NCBI GenBank assembly: GCA_948470475.1
Contig: OX419343.1
Span: forward strand, 13,900,414 to 13,964,413
DNA from: Galaxea fascicularis
Taxonomy: Eukaryota > Cnidaria > Anthozoa > Scleractinia > Euphylliidae
Length of the DNA: 64,000 nt
Direction of reading: 5' to 3'
Shown: positions 33,501 through 42,068 of the stretch, one piece after another
Position numbering within the stretch: the stretch's first letter is position 1
Layout of the letters: each line of letters begins with the position of its first letter
Translations under genes and position numbers: made by a program
Notes under the pieces: model-generated
The model's database searches: none
Seen by the model: the letters and a program-made list of their open reading frames with translations, nothing else
What the model was told of the DNA's origin: nothing

Positions 33501-34889
33501 CCCAACAGCGCATTTTCGCTCAAAACTTGGCTTAAAATGTTTCGCGCGCGCGCTCCAGGCTCGGACGAAAATAAATTCACGTCCCAAAATAAATTAGAGT
33601 CGAAGCAGACGACGTTTCAGACGATTTCAGACAAGAAACGCTCCAGCCAGACAATGACCACTAACCAACAATAATACTTAAACAAAACCCAGACAAAATA
33701 ATTCTCTTGCCCCACACGAAACGATCGCCAGTCATTTGACGTGATTCGGATCTCAACACGTCTGAAACTCAGTCTGGAAAGCGGTCCTACGGAAATCGCG
33801 CTGAAATCCGGGCAAAAACGAAGCGACTTTCAACTCAAAATTAAAAATGCAAAATTGTCAGTAGCTCGTTATCTCAACAATGGCAAAACACTGCCGTGCC
33901 CACTCCCAATTCGGAAATTAGCATTTCGCTCTTTGACATGGTCACCGATAATGAATTCGTGAGGCGAATACTGTACTCGTAATCGAACGAAAACAAGCTG
34001 TTTTAATGCACAAAATCACACGCACAGATCACTTGTCAGAAAGCTTTTCTAAAGGTTAAGACGATCATATAACGACAGAACGCTCGACTGATTCGACCAG
34101 ATGTCCATCGGAAACAATGCTTGTGAAATGAATTACAAAATATTACCCCTGATCGAGACGTTGTTGCAAAAATCCTCCTCTGGCTTTCCTGAAACACGAA
34201 CTCATTAAAAGATAAAAAAAAAATAAAAGAAGTTTACATGGAAATTCCCCAACTTAGTAGGATTAAGCAGGCCACAATGTGAAGTACTGTCACATATCAC
34301 TGCGCTGGTGTAAATTTTGTCATCACGTATCTTGTGAGAGCACGTACTCAATTTGCGTGCGTTCAGTTTGGTCCCTCTACTCTACTACATGACATCACAC
34401 AGCCATTGACCTAACACACAATCTCCATAAAAATATCTTACCTGCCGGACTGCGAATTCTCTCATAATGGTACGGATTGACGCAAACACTCTCGTATTTT
34501 AGATCGTATCCGTATCGGCAAAAGTCCAAATGTTTCATCTCCATTTTTTGAATGTCCGGCCACCGCCACAGCCGAGCGTAAATCACATGTGGAAAGCCTT
34601 TGCGCTCGCAAACTTGAAGTCGGCCATCTAAAGTTCTTTGAATCGTGACACATTTTGATGACTTGGATCCTTTACTTGTTACAGCGGTGATCAACGAATC
34701 TAGCTCTTCAGACTTCTTCCTGAGTTTTTTCACCAAGGATTCAATGGCTCTCTTTGCAAATTTCTCAGTTTCTCCTCCTTGGCGATGGCAAGTTGTATGG
34801 CACATTAAATTCAACACGATGCTTAGGTTCGCATCGGCAGAACTCGGTCCTCGTTTCGGGGAAGCCGATTGCACTAAGCTTTTTTCCAT
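15291..34889 (-). CDS. MH1-MH1-PHD protein: SMAD4-like DNA-binding domains joined to KMT2C/D-type N-terminal PHD cluster (gene model)
   Basis: Proposed gene read from exons in transcript order: 34889-34442 (ATG, MH1 no. 1), 34188-34147, 29368-28811 (MH1 no. 2), a small exon near 27324-27293, 26876-26713, 26294-26207, 25780-25698, 24802-24533, 23303-23060, 22189-22085, 21307-21250, 20961-20796, 18272-18158, 17791-17627, 16036-15898 and 15532-15291 (TAG). Splice phases agree at every junction. From 25780 downstream the model is firm: successive exons rebuild domains broken by introns, for example [14 protein letters not shown] and QCDSCS-R|WIHTMC. The PHD order matches the first PHD cluster of KMT2C/D and of fly Lpt/Cmi, a subunit of the COMPASS-like complex that reads nucleosomes. 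Joining the MH1 exons to the PHD exons rests on shared strand, phase and absence of an intervening stop or promoter, so it could be two genes. The protein has no SET domain, no MH2 domain and no second PHD cluster. Confidence 0.6.
15898..20961 (-). CDS. PHD2, PHD3 and RING/PHD4-like fingers of the KMT2C/D-type cluster
   Basis: Five exons. 20961-20796: [20 protein letters not shown] ... [13 protein letters not shown] (PHD2). 18272-18158: [20 protein letters not shown] ... WKCE (PHD3). 17791-17627: [39 protein letters not shown]. 16036-15898: [10 protein letters not shown] ... [18 protein letters not shown]. The zinc ligands (C4HC3 pattern) are all present. The linker CGT-N-TSRWH-LCDVCYQ-CPMC closely follows the first KMT2C/D PHD cluster rather than the second. 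Such fingers read histone tails and help anchor the complex on nucleosomes. A 1.8 kb transposon sits in the 20796/18272 intron without disturbing the exons. Confidence 0.9.
16692..16851. mobile_element. MITE-like hairpin, 160 bp
   Basis: Imperfect inverted repeats of about 55 bases: TTGGTACATGACCGAGTGAG at the left and its complement ending TCATGTACCAA at the right, with a short centre. Lies in an intron of the PHD-finger gene. No clear target-site duplication could be fixed by eye. Confidence 0.75.
18742..19115 (+). pseudogene. ZAD-like cysteine domain remnant inside transposon
   Basis: Reads [20 protein letters not shown] ... ENLF, then after a frameshift [16 protein letters not shown]. 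The paired CxxC motifs about 70 residues apart have the layout of the zinc-finger-associated domain (ZAD). The frame shift between the halves shows it is decayed. The assignment is by motif layout only. Confidence 0.5.
19594..19932 (-). pseudogene. RecQ/DEAD-like helicase N-terminal fragment inside transposon
   Basis: Minus-strand frame contains a Q-motif-like [20 protein letters not shown], a Walker A box [18 protein letters not shown] and a motif Ia-like [12 protein letters not shown]. This is the start of the ATPase lobe of a RecQ-like helicase. The DEAD/DEAH box and second lobe are absent, so it is truncated. It lies wholly within the inverted-repeat element at 18413-20208. Confidence 0.8.
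21775..22010. mobile_element. Penelope-like element ends in inverted arrangement
   Basis: Two copies of the same approximately 100-base end sequence face away from each other about 21846. The right copy (gaagggctacgctcgaaa, then aatccctgtatggtggtcaa) is on plus; the left copy (gggctaatgctcgaaacatc) is on minus. The same sequence follows the GIY-YIG fragment at 60543-61150, which identifies the family. Each copy contains a hammerhead-ribozyme-like core, but both depart from it: the left has CTGACAA, the right TTTGACGA. Confidence 0.7.
22085..24802 (-). CDS. Extended PHD (ePHD1) module of the KMT2C/D-type cluster
   Basis: Three exons plus a fourth at 21307-21250. 24802-24533 begins with the pre-PHD zinc knuckle [19 protein letters not shown], a signature of the KMT2C/D N-terminus. 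23303-23060 gives [20 protein letters not shown]. 22189-22085 gives [20 protein letters not shown] and [15 protein letters not shown]. 21307-21250 gives [19 protein letters not shown]. Together these form the C2HC knuckle and atypical PHD of an ePHD domain with all zinc ligands in place. The insert between GQGDL and WVHE is rich in S, P, H and Q. Confidence 0.88.
22657..22982. mobile_element. MITE, 326 bp, GGGCCTGGTTGTTC ends
   Basis: Terminal inverted repeats GGGCCTGGTTGTTCAAAAGC at the left and its complement at the right (about 27 bases, one mismatch), continued by weaker 'gattaatc' palindromy. The centre has (AAC)n and AT-rich sequence. Non-coding, in an intron of the PHD-finger gene. Confidence 0.8.
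24962..25284. mobile_element. MITE, 323 bp, TTTATTGCTAAAGGGC ends
   Basis: Starts TTTATTGCTAAAGGGCAAAA and ends with the complement, with one extra base in the right arm. AT-rich, non-coding interior; intronic. Confidence 0.7.
25288..25420. repeat. Inverted repeat GTAATCGCATG...CATGCGATTAC
   Basis: Perfect 11-base end arms extended by imperfect pairing around the ttaagga motifs. It directly abuts the preceding MITE and may be its partner or a nested element. Confidence 0.6.
25698..26876 (-). CDS. Low-complexity acidic/serine linker exons before the ePHD
   Basis: Exons 26876-26713 ([18 protein letters not shown] ... RRPDFNGDR), 26294-26207 ([20 protein letters not shown] ... SPKRVK) and 25780-25698 ([20 protein letters not shown] ... 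KLGR). Phases join cleanly (GDR|N, VK|L, GR|V) and lead directly into VHCALCNC of the ePHD. No fold is expected; this is a charged, probably disordered linker. A 32-base candidate exon at 27324-27293 ([11 protein letters not shown]) would precede it in frame. Confidence 0.72.
25865..26110 (+). mobile_element. tRNA-derived SINE
   Basis: Contains an A-box-like TGGCACAATGGTGAG and a B box GGTTCGATTCCC (25924-25935) at tRNA spacing, followed by a non-tRNA body (gtttttctccgggtatccc). It cannot fold as a complete tRNA, as the acceptor stem does not close. Intronic. Confidence 0.75.
28811..29368 (-). CDS. MH1 exon no. 2 (SMAD4-like DNA-binding domain)
   Basis: A symmetrical phase 1-1 exon. An N-terminal [16 protein letters not shown] and a P/S-rich spacer lead into an MH1 domain: [65 protein letters not shown] and [15 protein letters not shown]. 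The zinc ligands (three Cys and His) and the Arg, Gln and Lys of the DNA-reading beta hairpin are kept. Compared with canonical SMAD4 the first helix ([19 protein letters not shown]) is more diverged than in copy 1. MH1 domains bind GTCT/GGC-type DNA. No MH2 domain, needed for SMAD trimer formation, follows. Confidence 0.92.
30919..31015 (-). CDS. Candidate alternative first coding exon
   Basis: ATG at 31015 opens [20 protein letters not shown] ... STMEGK and ends at a donor (aaaag|gtacat) in phase 1, exactly the phase needed to enter MH1 exon no. 2. An in-frame TGA lies 18 bases upstream, so if used as a start this gives a shorter protein with one MH1. Alternatively, internal AGs could make it a middle exon in the same phase. 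A weak candidate 5' UTR exon lies at 32380-32326. No homology is recognised. Confidence 0.45.
34147..34188 (-). CDS. Candidate 14-codon exon after MH1 no. 1
   Basis: Good acceptor (gagttcgtgtttcag) and donor (G|gtaata); exactly 42 bases, phase 1 on both sides. It reads [14 protein letters not shown] when joined to MH1 exon no. 1. Plausible but unsupported by homology. Confidence 0.5.
34442..34889 (-). CDS. MH1 exon no. 1 (SMAD4-like DNA-binding domain) with start codon
   Basis: Starts with ATG ([20 protein letters not shown]) and encodes a near-canonical SMAD4-class MH1: [96 protein letters not shown] and [16 protein letters not shown]. All zinc ligands and the beta-hairpin Arg/Gln/Lys are present. 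An oddity is a four-residue CHTT insertion that duplicates the CH before RQGG. It ends in a phase 1 donor, the same as MH1 no. 2, so the exon has been duplicated in tandem. It resembles SMAD4 more than receptor-regulated SMADs, but no MH2 exon exists in the window. Confidence 0.93.
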
Positions 34890-37219
34890 TCCTAACCCCT
34901 TCTATAGTCCTCATTTCATCATCGATTCTTCAACATTTCAAGAAGAATCGGTCCGCCAAACACCAAGAAACGTTCCTTCCCAAACAAACTCTCATATGCG
35001 CAGATCGGGTTCAAATTCAATCTGTACGGTCATGTCATGGCAAGCATCTCGTCCAATCACATCGCTCAAAAAGCGATGGCAATTATTTCTTACACGCGTT
35101 CTTGTCAATCACTCTGATTGACGGGTAATAGTAAACAATGTATTTTCAGGTGCAGTTAATTTCAAGGCCAAAGACACGAATTATTTTGGCCCAGAAGGTT
35201 CACCAAGTTGACACCTTCTTAAGGGACATTTGTTCAAATAGTACATTCCCGTGTATTTGCTTTACTTAAACCAGATAAGGATGGTGTAGTTGATACGTTT
35301 CCACGCACGTCAACGCCGAGAAAGTTCTGAGCGGCGTTCTACCCGTTAATCCACTGTCAAGAAAAGGTTTCTACTCAACACCCTCAACTTGAAATTATAC
35401 TCTTTTCAAGTAAAATTGTCACATACAAACCCAAAATAATGACACCTGTCTTGCACTGAAAACAAAAAGGACGACTCAATGATATTTTATGGACAGTTTT
35501 TAACTGTCGGCCTGTAACCCGTGTAAAAGCGAAAACAAGCAACTTGTCACATTCAAAGCATGTTTCCGACACCCACGCATTGCTTTCTTGTTCCTTAATA
35601 AACTAAATTGAAATGTGCTTGAAATGTCAGTTAAAAAATGCTAAACAAAAAGAAGCTTCAATTCGGTTGAGTAAAGATAGTTTCTTGGCAAATTCTTTCA
35701 CATTATCATGTGAAAACCACGAAGGGCCTGCCAGACCGCTTCAAGCATCACGCGCCACAGAGCATATCATCTTTCTGAGTTCAGGTGGTTAATTCTTTTT
35801 TGACCTCTCTACCTTCTCGGTAATGATATGTTTGTTCCGTTCTAAGCCTATAAAAGCGTAAAATAAATTGAAATTATTTATTTTTGATCAATTGGTAAAA
35901 TTAAAATTGGCATTCACATAATAAGAAATTTTTTTCTTTTTGAGCGAAATGTTTTAAAATATTATAAAATTTCAATACAGGAGCAACCTCGCAGTAAATG
36001 GCTGAAGGTCACGCAATCAGCCAATCTGGTGCCGGATTAACTTCAAGTCAATTTTACCTCATCTCAATACCGTTTCTGGGAGGTATAATGATGCGTCCAA
36101 ATAGTAACGTCTGGCCGCCTTGTTTGTCTGTCTGGAATTTGAGTATGTCTGCAATCGGCCACGTTTTCGTCGCGCCCCGTAGGATCTCGTGAATTTGTTC
36201 CGCAAATGACAACTTTTAAGAGGATGTCAAGAATTCAACATGCAGGTTTTTTAGTTGCTGGCTCGAGCAATGTCTAATGAAGACAAAGCAATAAGGACGT
36301 TGTGAATATCTCAAATACAGACCATCGACTTATGAGTTCCATCGCCTCGACAAACAGTCTACTGATTTGTGGCATTGTTTTGTTTTTCACCACGTACGCC
36401 GGAAGTCGAATTTCCGATTTGACATAACTTTGGCTCCGAAGCATACCCAGATGGGCCTCAGCATACGAGTATCATGTCAAACTTCGGTTTGTCCGATACT
36501 CATTCCGCTCGGGTTTTTTCTTTTTTGATCCTTCTTTTTTATATACCAGTGAACAAAAATAAACACAAAATAAACACAAAAGCATACAAGGCAAAGCACT
36601 CATGAACACGAGGTGTAAGGTTTCGTCGGTAGTTGTTGGAGCAAAAAAGCGAAGTGTATCGCTCTGCCGGAGAGGAAAGAGTAACATGGCCCGAAACCTT
36701 CTCTGCCAGCAGGGAACCCGAAACCTTGTCTAATAGAAAATAAGGCTAAACAAAGGTTTCAAAAGGAACTTTCTCTTTATGATGCTGCCAACCGTAACCA
36801 CAAAGAAAGGAATTGAATTTCCAGCAGCGAATGCCTTTCATTTCATTCTTAACGAGCGTCAACTCGAATAAACCAAGATTACGTAAGCTCTGTAATTCCA
36901 CCCAACAGCTGAATTGAAAAGACCTCCTCTGAAAGAACATCGCGATCGCTTTGAGTCGTGAACCAAACACAACAAAGCTTTTTAACCGGAAATAAGAAAT
37001 TAGTGCACCATTCCGTATGGAATGAAGGTTTCTTTTTATTAAAAAAAATGCACTTTGATTCGACTGCCGGTAACGAGGGTAGATATCCAAACAAAAGTTT
37101 TGCATTTGTTGTTGTCTTTGTTAATGTTTCTGGTATGTTTTTTTTGTCAGGAAACCCACTAACTATTAATCTTTTTAAGTCACTGAAAACTTGACTTGGA
37201 AACCACCAAATTGTAGAAG
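34890..37219. other. Intergenic, upstream of the MH1-PHD gene
   Basis: Presumed promoter side of the minus-strand MH1-PHD gene. No TATA box or other element could be placed with confidence, and no exon or known domain was recognised. Short open frames here have no recognisable content. Confidence 0.5.
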
Positions 37220-37228
37220 TGCGATAAC

Positions 37229-40063
37229 CAGGCGGTGTTGGACACGGTTCACGTGACATTATTCGGCCAATCATAATGTCGCCTTTGCAGAAGCAATGGC
37301 GGACACTTTCGTCTCGGAATGTCAAGAATGGTTCATCGTCTTCGACCGATTTCCACATTGATGTAAAGAAAGAAAGGAATATTTTCTGGGAGCTTCAAGT
37401 TTAATATATGGGCCAGTTATTGTTCAAGTTTTAAATTCAGGTAAGCATTTTTTGTATTAAAACTAGTCGATGGAAATCTTGTTGAATTGAAAACGGTTGT
37501 CACGCACACGCGTTTGACATGGACAATCATTTGTTCGATTTTCGACAATCAAGGGTCAGTATCGGGGATTATTTTTGCACAGAACTTTAGTTCGATAGTT
37601 GATCTTTAAGAAACGTGAGGCGGGCCCAGGCGGGCCCCGCCATTTTAACGATGAAAATCTGCCTTGAAGTTTGGGCTTTTTCGTAATTTGTCACATATTC
37701 TTCTCAATTTCACGGCATTTCGCGGGAGTTGATGGTGTGATTCCTGTAGAAGTTTTATTACTATAAGAGTATGTATTATTGTTGTATTATGTTGTAATGC
37801 TTTCCTGCTATTTGTTTTTAGTGTTTATGTGATCCAGTTCTTCGGCATGTCCTCAAAGCGGCCTTTTGACCCTCCAAGTGGAGGCACTCCCAACTAACCG
37901 CCAAAGAAATGCACATATACACTGTATGCAGATCATCCATACAGGGATGCTTTGACCAAGAAAAATCAAATGTAACAATATTTTGACAGGCTACTGAATG
38001 GTTTTACTAGCTCTTAAAAGTTGGGATGGCTATTCCCCTTCAAATGCAAGTTGCAATGTCATAAAATACCCTGATTTGGCCCATGCTGTTAAAAATTTCA
38101 TGTCATGAACAGAGGCGTACTGTAGCCTGCCTTGCTGGATAAGAGGATGGATGAATTGAATTTAGTTAGTTCTTGGCCAATGTAGCCAACTTGTTTGAAT
38201 CCAAGTCCATAGTCAATAAAAACACTAATTGCATTTGCATAATTTAAACATATTGTCTGGTTTAATATGTGTGCAACCCCCATAACCTTAAATGGGAGGG
38301 TATGTAGCACTAAGGCCTTCTGAGTCTCTCCTGTCTGACTCAGGGTCTCCCTCATCATCACTGTCTCCTGTACTTTGTTCACTTAAGCAATCAACCTCAC
38401 ATGAGGAAATGTAAACAGATTCAACACTTCTATGGTCATTTATTTTTTATTTTCATCTCAAGAAAGCATGATGTGGTCAAGGTTACATAACCATGTCTTT
38501 AACTTGAGAAGTCCAGATTTCATTGCATGCTCTGAAAATCATAATAGCCTTTTGTAGAACTCCATTCTGTCTGCCTGATTTTGTCTTCCTCCGCTCAATA
38601 GTCAAAAATGGAAAACATGGAACAGTCCATAGCAATGTTCCTTGTTCCACACTGATGACCTTCAGTTGAACAATTGCATTGGTACAGTCAATATGAGGTA
38701 CAATGGGAGGTGTTGTTGTGTCAGCTTCTGGCAAAATAATGAACATAAAATGTAGCTACAATAATATTAAAATCATTACTTGATCACCACTTTGTTGACA
38801 ACAACACTTCGGTCCAATGAATAATTTTCAACAAGAGTTACTTGAGATTTACTAGTTATATTTATGCCCATAAACTTGCAATAAAGAAAATTAACCTTAT
38901 TTACTTCCATGTGCAGTCTCCGAGAAAAAAAAACATTTCTGGCACCCAAGCCGGTTTATACATTTACACCCCCTGTACATTTAATAGATAAACTGAGTTT
39001 TTATTTTTGAAATTTTGTTCACCTGGAATTTAGTGTGTCAAGAAGTCAGAATCTTCTGATATCACAAAATCAGTGAAGCCTTCCAAGTTCAGGAACTACA
39101 CACTGAATTTTCTTCTCCCTGCAAGACTAAATAAGAAAAAAATAACCTCAGCGACAATGGAAAAATACCAATGCAAATACATTACATCAAAATACATTTT
39201 TCTGGCATGCATTTACTCAAATTCAAGGTAATGCAATGAATTATGCTTCAATATGTATAAACTTAGCTTACAGTTAAATTATAGAAGTAATGACAAGAAC
39301 CTTTCAAATAATTAATGCATGTGTAAGATATCAAACTTACTCAAAAAAGGCAACATTGAGTCTGTCAGTTCTTTAGAGAGTTACTCCAATACAACTAAAA
39401 GAATTTTAAAACTTATGCATACCTCAAACACCTTCAGGGCCATTTCATTTGTTACATCCACTGCTTTAAAAAAAAAAAATCCTTGCCTTGTCTTTCTCTC
39501 CTTGTCTCCAAAGGGCCAACCCTTGACTGGCAGACTCGTCACGATTCCTTTTGATTAGAAAATACAGTGACTGAGACTCGATTACTCAAGCTTTGCACGA
39601 GTTTTCGATTCAAAAACAGTAACACAACATTGCTTTGTTTTCGAATTATTCTCACCTTTTCCTTGTGGATTCCTCCTTTTGTGTTCGACGAAAATCCATC
39701 AAACACCACGATAGCGCGTATCTTGTTGGTCAGCAATAAGACTCCAAATAAGAAGAAAGTGCCGATCGAAATTAAGTGCGAGTTGTTCCATGCAGTAAAT
39801 ACGATCGAAATTAAGTGCGGTTTGCCCGAGTTGTTCCATGCAGTAAATACTCCCATTATGCATCCAGCAGTAAGCATTTATAGCTACTACTTTCCCCGCG
39901 AACGATTTAATGTGTACATCTTCGGAGATTTCTTTGAGCATGGGAAGCAGTCCTCATATCTTCTCCCTCGACGGAGTTGTTTACCGTCCGGCGATCAGGC
40001 GAAAATGAGAGCTGTCGGAAATTTCTCCCGGCATGCTTTGAGAGTCGTGTCCAACACCGCCTG
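37229..40063. mobile_element. 2.8 kb DNA transposon between the two KMT2C/D-like genes
   Basis: Perfect 18-bp terminal inverted repeats, CAGGCGGTGTTGGACACG at 37229-37246 and its complement at 40046-40063. These are flanked by an exact 9-bp duplication, tgcgataac (37220-37228 and 40064-40072). Length 2835 bp. No transposase motif was recognised. Small minus-strand frames at 38098-38746 and a frame starting MWKSVEDDEPFLTFRDES near the left end (37358) are unassigned. The perfect ends suggest a recent insertion. The 9-bp duplication points towards Mutator-like elements without proving it. Confidence 0.82.
39763..39850. repeat. Two-copy tandem duplication inside the transposon
   Basis: The segment cgatcgaaattaagtgcg ... 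agttgttccatgcagtaaata occurs twice in a row (39763-39801 and 39802-39849). The second copy has nine extra bases (gtttgcccg). Confidence 0.85.
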
Positions 40064-40072
40064 TGCGATAAC

Positions 40073-41850
40073 CAAATAAAAAGACTAATAATTTTGTTTT
40101 ATTTTCTCTTGGTATTTCCCGAGTGTATTCATAAATAGAATGGTTGAGGAATGAATGTGGCAAAAATACAAGAGTGAGAGGTGGAAACATCACCCGGTTA
40201 AAACAAAAACACTCAACGATGTTTGGCCCTCGGGAAGAGAGGGTTGCACGCAATTCTCAAAGGCAACTCTCTGATAAAATTTATCATGGACATTACTTAA
40301 TCGCTTTTGTCAACTTAAAAAAACAGCTTTGACAAGTTCATTAATTTTCGTGAAGAGTGAATTTTATTTCATATGGCAGTTCAGAAGTCTTTCGGTGAAT
40401 TCTGAAATTGTTTTTTATCGACATTTACATTCACAATGCAGCGGCAGGTGGCTACTCTAAAAGAACAAAGAGGTTTCGACAAGTAAGATAAAACTTTGAT
40501 GGGGTTCGGCTGTAAACACGTTTGGTTAAAGTTTAAAGTCGAAGCAAAGACCACAAAAAATACTTTGCAGAACACTGCAGAACAGCAGGTTTCCATATTC
40601 ACGCCGAGTTTTTCCGCAGCAGGGGCTCGGTTGGAGTATTGGGACAATGTGTTCCTAACGAACTTAGCGGATAAAGATGTAGGGCCGATACACACACGCA
40701 ATCTAACCTGTCGTAGGGTAAAACTCATGGGAACTCATTTTAGGGTCCGTCATTAAACTTCCCACAGTATTGATAACCATAAATGAAAACAAATACGAGT
40801 CGTTTCTTAACAACTCATCGCAGTCGTTCTTGATTTTTTTCGGCATGTGTACCTAATTAGTTACTTGTATTCAAGTGAAAGGCCACCGCCTAAGGTTGAC
40901 ATTTCTCAGTGGTTCTTCATAGTTTGTTTGCTTGTCAAGGATAATAGGGATGGATTTATGGCGGCAGATTGTCGTCCACTAAAATATGCCTCTTCGGCAC
41001 TGTGGCGCCCAGGTTAAAGAACGCCAAATATAACTCGACCATTTCGGTCCGACACCTGCCGAACACTGCTATCGGCTTCAGGCTTCTGCCATCTCCATTA
41101 TCAACTTTAAATTAACACCAGTTTTTTCCGGCGCTCTCACACTCTAACTCTCACCTATTTTTTGTTAACCACCGAGATAGTTTTCTTTGCCCACAAACAA
41201 ATAACTCTCTCCAACTCTCTCTCTCTCTGTAGTCGAAATTTATCGACATTGCCAGAAACAAGCTCGCACCAGCCACGGGGTGACTTATAAACGCAAAACG
41301 AGTGCAAATGAAGTTTTGTGCGATTTGACACACTGAACCAAGCATCCTCGTTAATCATACGAGAACTTTACAGAAAATACATCTTTCCCCATCAAACTTC
41401 CATGCATTCACTGAGCTTACTTTATTAGTAAGAAGAATATTAACGAAAATAGCGAACTTTCTTGACGCCAATATCGTGACGTTTATAACAAATAAGGATT
41501 ACTTATATTACTTCGCTCGTCCAAAACACTTTTGAAAAAAGTGCTTTGGTAAACCTAAAGAACAGTTTGATCAAAATAGTAGTTACTTCAATAAAAAAAA
41601 TTCTCACACTTCACTGAGTGTCCACATAGATGTGTGTAAGTATATTTTATTTCTTTTCCGCATTCAATAAAACCGTACTTCAGCCAATAAAGCATTATTT
41701 ACACTACATTTGATGAGCCACGCATTGGGTGCGTGTAAAATTGTTTAAAAACTCTGGGCATATTCTCGGACTATTATGACACTTTACAACAACCAAAGAA
41801 GAAAACAACAAAAACCTGGCGAATTCAATATTTCCGAATGAAATGCTCTT
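40073..41850. other. Intergenic, downstream of the SET gene
   Basis: Nothing convincing was found. There is a short CT-rich tract near 41205-41230 and AT-rich sequence. Open frames here lack recognisable domains. Confidence 0.5.
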
Positions 41851-41851
41851 A

Positions 41852-41857
41852 TTTATT
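41852..41857 (-). terminator. Candidate polyadenylation signal of the KMT2C/D SET gene
   Basis: AATAAA on the minus strand about 215 bases past the stop codon, inside cataataaataag. It is the first good hexamer after the stop codon. Confidence 0.4.
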
Positions 41858-42068
41858 ATGTGAAGTGTTTGACATGGAAATTGACTTCTATGAATTGGAC
41901 AAAAAAAGCGACCTAAAACAATTAATTATACATCATGCAATATTTCTTGTTGTGTTTCAGAGTAAGAAAAATTCGATTTGTAAAGACCAGAGAGTGTAGG
42001 ACATTCGTGTTAAATAAATAACGATTAAATAAATGGCAATGGAAAACACTGCGCATTTCTTAGTCATC

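Noticed and set aside
33468..33962. Two plus-strand frames upstream of the MH1 no. 1 intron
   Set aside because: No recognisable domain; short, low-complexity and opposite to the gene.
34442..34889. A complete SMAD4 gene
   Set aside because: Only MH1 exons are present; no linker with the SMAD4 activation domain and no MH2 exon was found in any frame of the window.
36879..37358. 159-codon minus-strand frame starting MWKSVEDDEPFLTF
   Set aside because: It runs across the end of the transposon at 37229 into flanking DNA, so the full frame cannot be one old gene; at most the first part is a transposon exon. No family recognised.
39567..40079. 170-codon plus-strand frame inside the transposon
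   Set aside because: It covers the local tandem duplication and runs through the inverted repeat into the flank; no transposase motif seen.
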